Of a DNA stretch of 64,000 bases, positions 49,369 to 60,553 are shown in pieces. The first letter of the stretch is position 1; each line of letters begins with the position of its first letter. This DNA comes from Drosophila pseudoobscura (Eukaryota; Arthropoda; Insecta; Diptera; Drosophilidae), in NCBI RefSeq assembly GCF_009870125.1, contig NC_046681.1, forward strand, positions 28,170,001 through 28,234,000, given 5' to 3'. The notes beneath the pieces are model-generated. The model did not search any database and was not told the origin of the DNA. It saw only the letters and a program-made list of their open reading frames with translations. The position numbers were made by a program, and so were the translations under genes.

Positions 49369-50340
49369 GCAGGGAATTTATTGATTTGAAATACGATACG
49401 AATTTTCCAAGATAAATCCGTATAAAAAACCACGAGCAAGTGTCAAAGTTGTCTACAACAAATTGCATCAGTTATATTTCCAATTTTATTGATGCCACAG
49501 AAAATATCTATTCGATCTATTTCGAGTATGCATCATTCAGCTGTCAGCACTTGGACGATATGATTCTAGTTTTGACAGGTTTTTGGGACCACCCTAAGCT
49601 CAGACCCGTCTGCAAATTCAAGCGACTGCCGTGCACACGTGGATACTCGTATTTACATATATAATTGCAGACTGGTGTAACGTGTTTGGATATTCCGGCG
49701 GACTATCATGCTGGTGGAATGGGAAACCATCCCATTACCGTACCCATTCCCATGGCCATTGCCATTGCCATTGCCAGCTCCATCCTTGCGTCCCTTTTCA
49801 CACATGACTGCCGCAGCGGATGCAGAGGCATTCCAGGAGGGGACTCGCAGTGACATTTTGATGCCAGCACAGCTGCCACAATTGCCAGGCCATGTATTTT
49901 TAATGAAAGTTTAACAAAATTTCTGCGGTTTAAGTGCGAAAATGGTTAAATGCCCCAAAGGGCTTCCCCGACCCTGGGCTGCTGATCGATAAATTTTGCG
50001 GAAACGCATACGGAAGTGAAAAATTTGCGACTGAATTGATTGAAAACATTTGGCGGGACTGCAACAGCTGTGCATTAACACGAGGTTGGCAGGGAGGCTG
50101 CAGGTGCCCCGCGAAACGGATATAAAAGGGAAAGATGTGCATGCAAAATTGTACCATCATTAAAGCCATCTGCGTCCACAGGGAGAGGACAGTGTAAAGT
50201 GTCTGGTAAACAGAATGAAATTGCATTTGCATCGATGACCCGAACACTAGGCAAAATTGCCTTTCAAATATGCATAGTCATATGCTCCGCCAGCACGATG
50301 CCGACACAATGTGATGCATACTTTCAGGCGGATCCCAGCA

Positions 50341-50372
50341 ATGCCACTGCCACTGCCACTGCCACTGCCACT
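50341..50372. repeat. (CACTGC)n short tandem repeat
   Basis: About five copies of a 6-bp unit. Confidence 0.85.
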
Positions 50373-53300
50373 CCATAGAAAGGACCTTAAGGACCATGTT
50401 CTGCGTCCCCTTCTAATGTTTCTATCCCCGGGCAGATTGTTTTTTTGCCACAGCAGCAAAATATGCTCCAGCATCTTGGACTTATGGTAGGGCCTTGGCT
50501 TCCAGCCAGGGCCCCATCTTAAAGGCGCATTAAAGTCCAGCTTGTGCATCGCCCGAATCAAAACTTGAGAGCACTTTATGATATCTTATCTGCGCCAGTG
50601 GCTTTCCATTGGAAGCGCTGTTTCGGGGGCACTTAATGCGGACTTCATTGAGGCACGAAGCAGCAATTAAAGCGCTCGACATGCACACAAATTGGGATAC
50701 ACATTGTGTGGCAAAGCTGAGGCTTCTCCGCAACATAACGACTGTTGGCCTGGTGCAATTTTAATTGCGGAATATTCAAACCGCCTGCGATCATAAAGCT
50801 TCCCAAAAATGAGATATAATAAAACAATTCCCGCATTCATTTAAAGTTTGCACAATGTAGCGTAAATTTCAGATTTCGCATGTTTTGGTTTTGAATTTCC
50901 CCTAATGGTATATGGTTTCCATAGCAGTGGCTGTTCTCTAACGGGTTCTGCTCTGCAATTTTTTGCTCCTTCAATTAGCCAGGAGTTTGAGTTCACTAAT
51001 ATATGGTTTCTGTACCATTGCCAGTGATTGTTTTCCTGTTTGGCGAATGCAAAGCTACGAAATGGAGATAAAACTGAAAACTACACGCATAAATACTGTT
51101 TGGCTACCCCGAGCTCCACCGAGCACAGTTTTTATGAACACTATACAGGGAAAAAAAACCGCTGGATTCACTGGCAATTCGGGGATTTTTTAAATTGAAT
51201 TTTTAAAATTTTTCAGCAACATATTTCGAGGGCTGTTGTTTTGGCGCTGGCGAGCAATGGTGTATGTTTATTTAATCATTTTTTTGTGCAGATTTCCCTT
51301 CAGATGCTGTCAACTTTGTAGCGTCCTAGCCAACGCCAAAGGCCCAGTGCAATTTTCGCTGCCAACAAAATGGAAAAAGATGGCATAGAAAATTACAGCA
51401 TAAATTCTGCCAGAGTGAAAAATGGGGGAACGCAAAAAAATGCAGGCGAACTGCGAACTCTGGAGGCATAGCTGCGGTTTCAACATTGTAGTTAAAATGT
51501 CACAAATTATTAATTGCCCACGAATTTATTTAGCGGCCGGTTCCTGGGAATGTTCCGATTAAGTTTAACATAAATGGTTTACAGCGAATATGAGCCACAT
51601 ATCTTCAGAGTTTCATAGAAATATTTCCACAGTCAATGAACACTGAAAGCAATTAAAAACGAAGAAAATTAACAGTTTCAGGGACTTAAAGTTTAACAAA
51701 AATATCAGCAATTTAATCATGAACGCCCAAAGACTCCCCCATTTTCCCAAGTTCAAGGACTGCCCCGATAAAAACTGACCTCGTCATCTATGTATTTCAC
51801 GAACGCCTTATCTGTAGCTGGAAGACAAACATTTTCACTAACTTAAATGCCAATTAAATAACATTAAATTGTGCGAAAAATGAACCTTAACAAGCGGCTC
51901 TCGGGCCCAGGCTCCACCGAAGAAGTCCTTGAGCCGAACGACTGTCAACATGACAAAGGAAAAAATTAAGCAGCTAAACAGGGTTTTATAGACGGCCAAC
52001 AGAAATAAACAAACAAGGCCATTGGAGTTGGGATCCAAAGGCCGAGCCAGACCCAGAAGCAAACCGAATCCATAAGCCCAGGCAACATGACACTGGGCAC
52101 ACTCATGCTCTCGCCCGAAACCTACTCAGACTTGGCCAACACACAAAAGCCAAAGCCAACAACATAATCTACGGGTTGTCAGCAGCCCAAAAGACCATAA
52201 AGGCCGTGTCCCACATTGGCCGAGAAGAGGTGGCCCCCTCCTAGTGGGCGGGCACCACAGAGCAAACAAATTAGTATGCAAGTCAGGCAGCAGATTAGGA
52301 CACCGAAGTTTTTCGCGACATAAACGGACAGCAGTCGAAGGAACCGGACAGCGGGCAACAATGGCTCTGAGCAACCCCCTCCTCCCATCTCTCTATTTGT
52401 GCTTTCAAACACTCTTTTTTCTTGGCTTTGGGGATTTTGTCGAAATAATGAAGTCGGCCACCGACGCGATCTGTTGCTTGTTATGCTCAGCGGGGAGAAA
52501 ACCGCACCAGCATTACCAAAACTATATAGAAAAATGCCCAGAGAGTGCAGTCCTTGGGTACTCGATTCGATTTGTACCTTAGATGGAGGTGGAAGGGATT
52601 GTAGGGAAAATATACATAAGACGGGAAGATCTATTTGTCCACCCTGAAAGTAGTACCATACTTTCACCACACTTCCACTTGGTATATGACTCTATCACGA
52701 TCAAACGATGGTTTTTCAATGTGTCACAAATGAACCCAAAAATGAACACTTTCCACCATTGTGGAGGCCTAGGTATAGGCATTAAAAAGTATAAAAATGT
52801 CAGTCAGTCTGCGTACCTTGACAACCTATTCTGTAAAATGAAATGCGGTTGTTGTTGGCCTGGCATAAAGGCCATGTGGCTGCCTGACAGACTGGTCCTA
52901 TCCAAACGGTACGTTTTTTTCCCTCCCATTTCGAGGTTGTTTTTTTTGGGGCGTTTGTTAAATTTTTCATTGAAAATTCCTCGCACAATTGCACATTGCT
53001 GTGGTTACTTGACAGTAGAAAAAAAAGGAAAATCCCCAAAATAGAAAAGGTCTTGAGCCCGAGCCCGAGATAGAAATCTTATCTCTTTCTTCGAATTTGT
53101 TTCACAGTAATTATTATTCAAATAAAATTGCTATTATCACACATTCGATGTCAACATGCAAATAAATGGGGTTTCAACTGGAACTACCATAAAGTGCGTA
53201 AATAATACATTTTATAAAGATACGCCCGACCATAAATCAATTGTTGTCCAAAGATTTTATAAAGAAAATGTACCAAAATGCTGTAGCTGTAAGCCAAATA

Positions 53301-54357
53301 CAGCAATGAAAGCAAATTGAAGTAAATACTCGTGTGTTGACATCCGTTTTCATTCGGTCCTGCCCTGCCGGCAATTTGTCAGGGTTCTGGGGGGCGTTTT
53401 ATGGACTCAATTTTGGAATTAAAATATGCCAGAATATTTGCCACATATTTGTGTTTAAATAAAGAAAATTTGTTTATGTCCTACTGCATTTTGCATCAAT
53501 AGCAAATAGCTTGAGGTTTGCAGTAAAATATAGATTCTTCTTATTTTTAAATTAATATTTTTCCTTTCCTTAAGCTTAATCTCATTTAGAGAATGGATTA
53601 CCATGTATTGGGTTATTATTATTTATGCCAGCAATTTATTCTAAATTTTGACATATTTTAGAAACTGATACTCCAAGCTCAAAATTGTTGGGTTTTTTTT
53701 CCGGGAAATTCTTAAACAATGTTGTGTGTTTTATTGCCTCGTTGCTTCGCCCCCTGTACTTAAGTTACGGCCGACACATACTGGGACTCATATAATTTTC
53801 ATATTTTCATACATTGTTTAACCTGAGCTCCGATCCGATCCGTCCGTTCCGTTCCGTTCGGTTCCCATCGTCCGAGCCCAAACAATGTGTGTGCAAAACG
53901 TAAGTTTGCGTGCTTGGTGCATATAAATTAGTCGCTTATAATATTCTTTTGGCATTTTTCAAATTTCCAGTCCGGTATTTGTTGCCCTGCCTTTGGTTTT
54001 GCCTGGTGAAAGAGTTCGTACGCCGTAAAGTATGCAGCTTACGTGCTCAAGGCCCTCGCCCTCGCCCTCGTCCTCGCACGTGGGACGGGCAGCACGAACG
54101 AAACAACAAAAAACAATTATTAACATATTAATAAATTTTAGCATATTTGAAAGGCCATAATTTTGTGTAATTCTAGATGCTTGCAGCTGGGCAACACCTG
54201 AACGAAATTGGATAATCCAGCCCCCCCGGGAAAGTAATTTGAATTTTTTATGACCTCTCACCGTCTTTAAATAACTTTGAGTGGCTGATAGCTTTAAATA
54301 GTCCGCAAATACTTGCTATGATTAGCGAGATTATCGCCGGGTACGGAATAACCAGTC

Positions 54358-56040
54358 TTATCGGTTCCCCCGAGTGGCGTCGACTTGTTTGTTGTTTGCT
54401 TTCACTCCCTCAATGGGTTCGGGCCTTTGTTCGTTGTGCCATTTGTGGTTCCTTGAGACGTAAACGCCCACCGCCACCATAGTGAGGCCTACGAGGAGGA
54501 AGGCTATTCCCGTGTATTGGCCAATTTGTGGAACATTCAAGGCAAGCTATAAATAGATGACAATAAGTTTTCCTGGAGATACTCTAAGGATGGCTTACCT
54601 TAAGTGAACTTCTCAGATTATCGTCCATCTCTCCATGCAAGACCAGAGTAAAGAGGGGCGCATAATGATCGTAGGCCACATCTTTGAAGAAGCTACGAAA
54701 CACAACCATCATCGTTGCCAGGAAATAGTACAATTAGCACTCACTCTATAGCCTCGTCGCGCACCACTCGCACACTAATCATCAGCTGTCCCCTTAGCTT
54801 CAGAGGTGCCCCTAGTGTGGGCTCCATTATCACATACATGGAGTGCTCCGAGGCATTTGGCTGCAGGCCAGTCGTGTTCTCCCTGAACATGCCGTCCGTC
54901 ATGTGGAAATGGGGATGTGACATATAGAATGGGCCGTGATAGGTGGCCGGAGAAAAGTCCAGCACGCCGTTGAGCGGGCACTCGCGCTGGCCCACGCAAA
55001 AGCATTTCGTGTCCGGCGACAGCTGTCCGTTGTCGAGAGTGAGTTCCGTGGAGACATAGCGCCAGGCGTCAATGCCATCGACGGTGACGTTCTCCGTGGG
55101 ATACAGGTTTAGAAAGCGTCCTGTATCGGGAATAAATATAGAAGTGGGTCTGTCCCACTGTCGCTGCGGGGACCACAGCTCGCCGGTGCTGCCGTTGACC
55201 TTTCCGCACTCGCCCGAATAGTAGCCGGTGTGGTTTGTGCCCTTCCAAAGCAGCAGGTCTCCCATCCGGCTGCGATCCCCACGACCCGTGTGTATGGTGA
55301 AGTTTCCCTCGGCTGTCTTGGACTGGTTCCGCTGATAGAGCCAGCCGAAGGTGCCGCTGGGAACGGGCAGCAGCGGGGAATGCAGCTGCTCCACGAAGTC
55401 CAAGAGCTCGTTATAGTACCCGTCGAAGAGAGATTCCCCGGCTGTTTGTCTTATGAAGGTGGAGCCACCCTCCCGATTGAGGGCAAAGTTCATTACCTTC
55501 CGAAGTACGCGTCGATACTTGCGTGAGAGAAAGGAAGCTGTCTGAAACAGAATGCGGGATTAGTGGCCTGACAGATGGTGGCACTGAGCCATTACTTTTC
55601 CTCTCACTCACCACAGCGGGAAAATCTGGGGTGACAACCACATCCTCGAGGGAACCATTCGATTTATCGGGCACAAAATGCCAAGTGCGTCGACCGTAGT
55701 AGGTCACCTCGGGCTGATCCCACTCCAGGTCCTCCTTCACTTTGTAGTCGCTGAACGTATACGGTCCCAGTTGCTCAAAATTCGGCTTGACTCCCTCCGT
55801 GTTCAGGTCCTCCGGGTTGGTCCAGTTGAACAGATAGAACGTACTGTACAGCTGCATGGGCGTTGCGACCCAGCGCTTGTACATGAAGGAATCTGGGGCC
55901 AGCGGCAGCATTCCCAGTATCCACTGACGCGACAAGCTCGGCCAGGCGGCGACCAAGACTATGCCCAGGACAAGCGCCAGGCCCCCCAGGGCAAAAACCC
56001 AGATCTTCTGCTGGCGGACACTGCAACAATTGCAGCACAT
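54358..56040 (-). CDS. CD36/SR-B scavenger receptor, copy A (502 aa)
   Basis: A class B scavenger receptor: two membrane anchors with a large glycosylated ectodomain that moves lipids such as carotenoids or sterols across the plasma membrane (known for the family). Exons (minus order): 56040-55612, 55541-54745, 54692-54599 and 54546-54358; phases 0, 2, 0. The N-terminal anchor is at about residues 12-34 (IWVFALGGLALVLGIVLVAA), after the Cys cluster MCCNCC. Family motifs include YLFNWTNPEDLN, FEQLGPYTFSDYK, GYYSGECGKVNGSTGELW and TKCFCVGQREC. The C-terminal anchor is at about 450-472 (GIAFLLVGLTMVAVGVYVS), followed by a short tail. Many N-x-S/T sites are present. It lies directly downstream of a paralogue in the same orientation. 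The frame is open for 113 further codons upstream, with an ATG at 56379; the conserved start MCC was preferred. One of the pair is likely ninaD; I cannot tell which. Confidence 0.9.
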
Positions 56041-56438
56041 CGCGACGGATCGAATTAAACTGAGTAAAAACCCACAGTTTTTGGCAATATTTATATATTT
56101 TGGCCTGAAATTATACGAGATTAGGATTAATAAGGGTTTGAGTTTGTTTAGAGTGAGATTAGATTCCGCACCGACCCCCCTGAAAGCCAAAAAAGGCATA
56201 AAGCGATTATAATTTTTGTTTTTAATTTGGTGGAATTTGTATGCATTATCAGTAGTAAAAATATTCACGACTGAGCGATTGGTACCCGTTCCACTCAAGA
56301 GTTCGGGGCTCCTAAAAGAGAATATTTCCTTAACCTGAGGTGCTCTTAATTCAGAAGCCATATCGGACTTGCTCTTCATACGGATGAATACTTTGTGTTC
56401 TGTTTACTATTTACATCTGGTTATAGTTAAATCTTTCT
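56041..56438. other. Spacer between the two CD36-family genes
   Basis: This 400-bp stretch holds the 5' flank of copy A and is open on the minus strand in frame with copy A for 339 bp. It must contain the promoter or 5' UTR of copy A unless the pair is co-transcribed. Confidence 0.6.
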
Positions 56439-56444
56439 TTTATT
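56439..56444 (-). terminator. Candidate poly(A) signal of CD36-family copy B
   Basis: An AATAAA on the minus strand about 42 bp after the stop at 56486. Confidence 0.65.
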
Positions 56445-56485
56445 GATACGCTCTTAGTCTACTAAAAATCACAAAATAGTTGCTT

Positions 56486-58246
56486 CTACTCATTCTTGGG
56501 GACCACTTCTGTCTCGCTTTCAATCACCTCGTTGTCTCTAAGAGCAAGTCTGTCAGCCTCGGCCTGGCCGTACCACTTCCGTTTCCAAGTCAAGAGAGAT
56601 CCAATGGCTATAAGGATGCAGCCCACACAGAGCAGTCCCACTCCCATATAGCGAGCAATAGAGGGCAGACTCAAGACCAACTGGAAAATGTACATTAATA
56701 TTAGAAGGGTTTTCCTGTAGAGGATTGGTCGCCTACCTTCAGCTCGGAGGCAAGTGCCTTGTCGATTTGCGCTTGACTGGATGTGGTAAAGAGTGGGGCG
56801 TAGAAGCTGGGAATGCCCTTTAGGATGCTGTGAAACGATGAAAACAACTAATCAAAAGATCCCCGACCAAAGCGACTTTTGACAGTACTCACTCGATAAC
56901 AGAGTCTTGCTCCATGTACAAAGTGATCATCACATTGGCGACCACCTTCAGGGGAACGCCCATTTTACGCTCCATTATGATGTAGAAATTGTTCTTCTCG
57001 TACTCGGGATCGAAGCCGGTGATCGTGTTGGCATAGCTCTCATCGGCGTACATAAAGTGATCCGCAGAGAGATACATGGGAGCTCCGTCGCCGCAGGGAG
57101 CCAGAGACGTGGCTCCGGAGGCGGGACAATCGTCTGGGTACCTGTCCGCAGGACAGTAGCACTTCATGTTCCCATTCAGCTGGCCATTGTCGAAGGTGTT
57201 TGGGGTCACTTCATACTTCCAGCCCTGGATGCCTTCGATTTCGTAGCTCACACCCGAATACTCCAGATTGATGATCCTACACGTGTCCGGGATGTATATG
57301 GTGAGGGCCTTCTCCTTCGGCTCGTCGGGCACGAAGAGATCTGTAGTGCTGCCGTTGAGCCGTCCGCACTCGCCCTCGTACCAGCCCGTGTGGTTCATGC
57401 CCTTCCAGTACTTGATTTCCCCCATCTCCTTGATGTCGCCGACACCCGTGTGCACTGTGAAGGGTCCTTCGAAGTCCTTCGACTCGTTGCGGTGCAGGAA
57501 CCAGGCAAAGTGATCGTCCAGAATTTCAGGTGCCAGCGGATTGTTCAGATTCATGGCGTAGTGCAGGAACTCATCATAGAAGCCCTCAAACAGCCACTCC
57601 AAAGCGGTGTGGGTGGTGTACAGAGCTCCTCCGTTCGCGTTGAGGGCTTGGTTAAACATGACTTTTAAGAAAATATTACTATCCTTCATTGAATGGGCAG
57701 CAGCCTGGAAAACAATGGACTTTAGGGAACCCTTTGGTAGATATATCAAGCCACTCACGATGGATGGCAGGTGGGGGCCAGTGATTATATCCGTCTGTTT
57801 TCCGCCCGACATCTCCTCCTCCCAGTACCAAATACGTCTGGGATTGAAGGTGACTGTGCCATTGTCGTGCCACTCCAAGTCCATTTTCTTGCGTTCCTCC
57901 CGATAGACATAAGGACCCAACTGCTCGAAGATCGGCTTCACACCGTTGGCCTGCACTTCTTGGGCATTGGTCCAGTTCCAAAGGTACATGTGCAGGTATA
58001 CGGGAATGGGCAGCTCCTCCCACTTCTCGAAGGTCTTCGAGGTGGGCGTTAGGGGCAGTTGCTGAAAGGAATTCCAAATGAATACTTCCCGAACTTTTCT
58101 CTGAGCTTCCAGCTCACCTTCATTATCAGCGTGTCCATGAAACTAGGTCCCCATATGACGGACAGGAGTCCTGAGATGCCCATCAGTGTCCCGATACCGA
58201 ATACCCATACCTTCTGTTGGGTCACACCACAGCAACGACAGCACAT
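56486..58246 (-). CDS. CD36/SR-B scavenger receptor, copy B (509 aa), ninaD-like
   Basis: The same family and orientation as copy A. Exons (minus order): 58246-58118, 58061-57759, 57704-56893, 56827-56737 and 56680-56486; phases 0, 0, 2, 0. The last three splice positions match those of copy A, and copy B has one extra intron after the first anchor. The N-terminal anchor follows MCCRCCGVTQQKVWVF. Ectodomain motifs include YLWNWTNAQEVQANGVKPIF, FEQLGPYVYREERKK, GWYEGECGRLNGSTTDLF and MKCYCPADRYPDDCP. The C-terminal anchor is at about 447-468 (YMGVGLLCVGCILIAIGSLL), followed by an acidic tail (VIESETEVVPKNE). D. melanogaster ninaD, needed for carotenoid uptake for rhodopsin chromophore, maps near Arr1, so one of these two genes is probably its orthologue. 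This is inferred from position and family, not from a residue-level match. Confidence 0.9.
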
Positions 58247-58741
58247 ATCGATCGATGCGAAACAAAGACTGCCAGCCGAATGCCAGACGATCTGAACCAG
58301 CCACCGTCTTTATTCATCGCTCGCTCGCCCACTGGATTATCCCCTTCTCAGCAGTTCAGTTGCTAATCTGCCTGTCTGCCATATTGCTTCGGTTTGTTTG
58401 GTTGGCTGCCCCACCCATATCGGTGCCCTGATTGTGGAGTAATTTAAGTGGGGCACTTAGCCGTACTGTAAGACCTTGATAAGTGCCGTCGATTGCACTC
58501 GACTTTTCGTGGGTGCATCGTTATCAAAGGCTACCTACTTGAAGTTTGCAAACAGGAACACCTGGCGACCGCACTGATGAACAGTGGTTGAAACGGATTA
58601 TAAATATACATAAATTTAATTGTAATGAGGGGGAACGCTTCTGAGTCGCAGCCTCCATCAGCCAGAGGGCGCAAACATCACGAATAGAGTGTGTGAGAGA
58701 GCGGGAGAGAGCGAGTAAGCGGATGAACGGCGTTGTGTATT
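58247..58741. other. Upstream flank of CD36-family copy B
   Basis: It should hold the promoter of the minus-strand gene. A GA-rich tract lies near 58690-58720. No gene is seen. Confidence 0.55.
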
Positions 58742-60553
58742 CACTGAAATTTCATTTTTTCCGACTGGCTTCCATACGCGACATTTTGTCCGATCTATTT
58801 TCCATCAATTTCCGCATTTTCACGGATAAAAACGCGGAGCTGACTTACGAACGCACGCTTTGACTGGTGAAAAGATTTGAGTGAGAGCGGTGCAAATGCG
58901 TTTGTTCTTTGCTCTCCTGCTCCTCTTCCTACTTGCCTTCACTCGTCCCACGCTCGCGGCAGCTTCTTTTGCGAAAACGAAACGAAAAAAGGGAGACAAC
59001 GAAACCATAACACAATATAATGAAAAAAAAGAATTCATGCAAAAAAATATGTTTATCTATATATAAGTATGTGAATGTAATATACATATATGTGTAGATA
59101 CAATTATTTTTTTTACATATATGTATCACTTATTGCCGCACTTTTCCTTCGTCGCGCTGCATTTCTGTTGCTATTTTGCCTTTTGCTGCGCCCCCGCCTT
59201 TGATCAAACATATTTTCTTGCACTAAAAACCCATATTTGTATACATTTGTAATTAATCACCGCATCACTCCACTGAACTTCACTTCACACACCTGCGTGA
59301 TATTTTTCCCGATGGATTTCCCCCATTTTCCGCATTTTCTCGAATTTAAGCGCGGAGCTGACTTACGAACGCACGCTTTGCCGACGGAAAAATGAAAGTG
59401 AGAGCGCTGCAAATGCGTTCATTTTTCAATCCATGCTTCTCTTTCCATTTTCTCTCTCTCCCACGCTCTGTTGGGTACTCTTGCTTATGCTTAATTAATT
59501 AATCAACTAATTTTATTAAATAAATTAATTTCACAAGGAGAGATCAATTAATTTAGTAAAATTAGGTAATTTCAACGAGAGCTGCACCGCGCACTGTAAC
59601 TCTCTCTTATCTGTCTCTGCATCTCACTCTCACTCCCACGTCCACACACTTTTGATCTCTCTGTGAAGTAGCAGAAGAAAATGACAAAGAGCATGATGCC
59701 ATTATTGCAGGTGGTCCATTAACTCATTTTCGGGTTATTTACGCTCCGCAATGCTCTCAGCAATTGATTGGTGTGAGAGAGGAGCACCAGGTTTGCTGCT
59801 GTGCTTAGCAAAAGAAGACACGCGAAGAGAGCGCATTGCGAGAGCTGACCACCTTGTGTAAATTCATCATGAGCATAAGCAAAAGTAGCCGACGAGAGCG
59901 TGGGAGTGAGAGAAATGTTGAAGAAGAGAAGGAGATCGAAGACTGAGCGCATTTGCGCTCTCTAATTCATTTTCCAGCCGGTCAAAGCGCGCGTTTGAAA
60001 GTCAGCTCCGCGTTTAAATTTGGAAAAATGGGGAAAATGGTGAAAATCCATCGGGAAAAATGTCACGCAGGTGTGTGAAGTGAAAATTCAGTGCAAGAAA
60101 AGTGTTTGTCAAAGGGCGGGGGCGTAGAAGGAGGAAAAATGGCTACAAAAATGCACATCAACGAAGGAAAAGTGCAGCGATTTGTGATATATTAATGTGT
60201 ATATATTTAGTATATGTGCTATATGTGCATACCATACATACATACATATGTACATATGTGTAGACAATCATTTCTTTTTTGCATAAATTCTTTTTTTCAT
60301 GTGTAAAACAAAATCATGTGTTATTCCGTATTCTCCCTTTTTTTCGTTTCGTTTTCGCTAAAGTAGCTCAAGAGTGCGTGGGAGAAGTGACGGCAAGTAA
60401 GAAGAGGAGAAGGAGAGCAAAGAATGCACGCATTTGCGCCGCTCTCACTTTCATTTTCCCGCCGGTCAAAGCGCGCGTTCGTAAGTCTGCATCGCGTTTT
60501 TATCCGTGAAAATGCGGAAAATGGTGGAAATGGTGTGTAGTAAAAATTCAGTG
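58742..60553. repeat. 1.8-kb nested inverted repeat, fold-back-like element
   Basis: Four related units lie two by two in opposite orientation. Units facing right begin CACTGAA at 58742 and 59271; units facing left end TTCAGTG at 60093 and 60553. Each carries a GCGGAGCTGACTT or related block, then CGCACGCTTTG and CAAATGCG. The inner arms (about 59120-59490 and 59869-60200) match closely, including CACACACCTGCGTGA. A loop of about 375 bp (59492-59866) lies between them. The outer flank of the last unit (about 60554-60590) also resembles the DNA just left of the second unit, so a tandem duplication plus inversion is likely. No transposase frame is present and no target-site duplication was found at the outer ends. 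The family is not identified; P/Galileo- or FB-type fold-back elements are possible. Confidence 0.75.

Larger units (their letters stand above)
48835..54357. other. Intergenic stretch, no firm gene
   Basis: AT-rich DNA with a (CTGCCA)n run at 50341-50372, CCATTG-type repeats near 49740-49775 and CCGATC/CCGTTC repeats at 53831-53865. A small frame at 49165-49368 is listed separately as a weak candidate. Longer open frames near 52.2-53.0 kb were not accepted. Confidence 0.5.

Noticed and set aside
52179-53044. Open frames of 163 and 153 codons near 52.2-53.0 kb on opposite strands
   Set aside because: They overlap partly, have unordered composition with no domain, no nearby splice signals of note, and sit in AT-rich low-complexity DNA. 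Could be tested by conservation, but not supported here.
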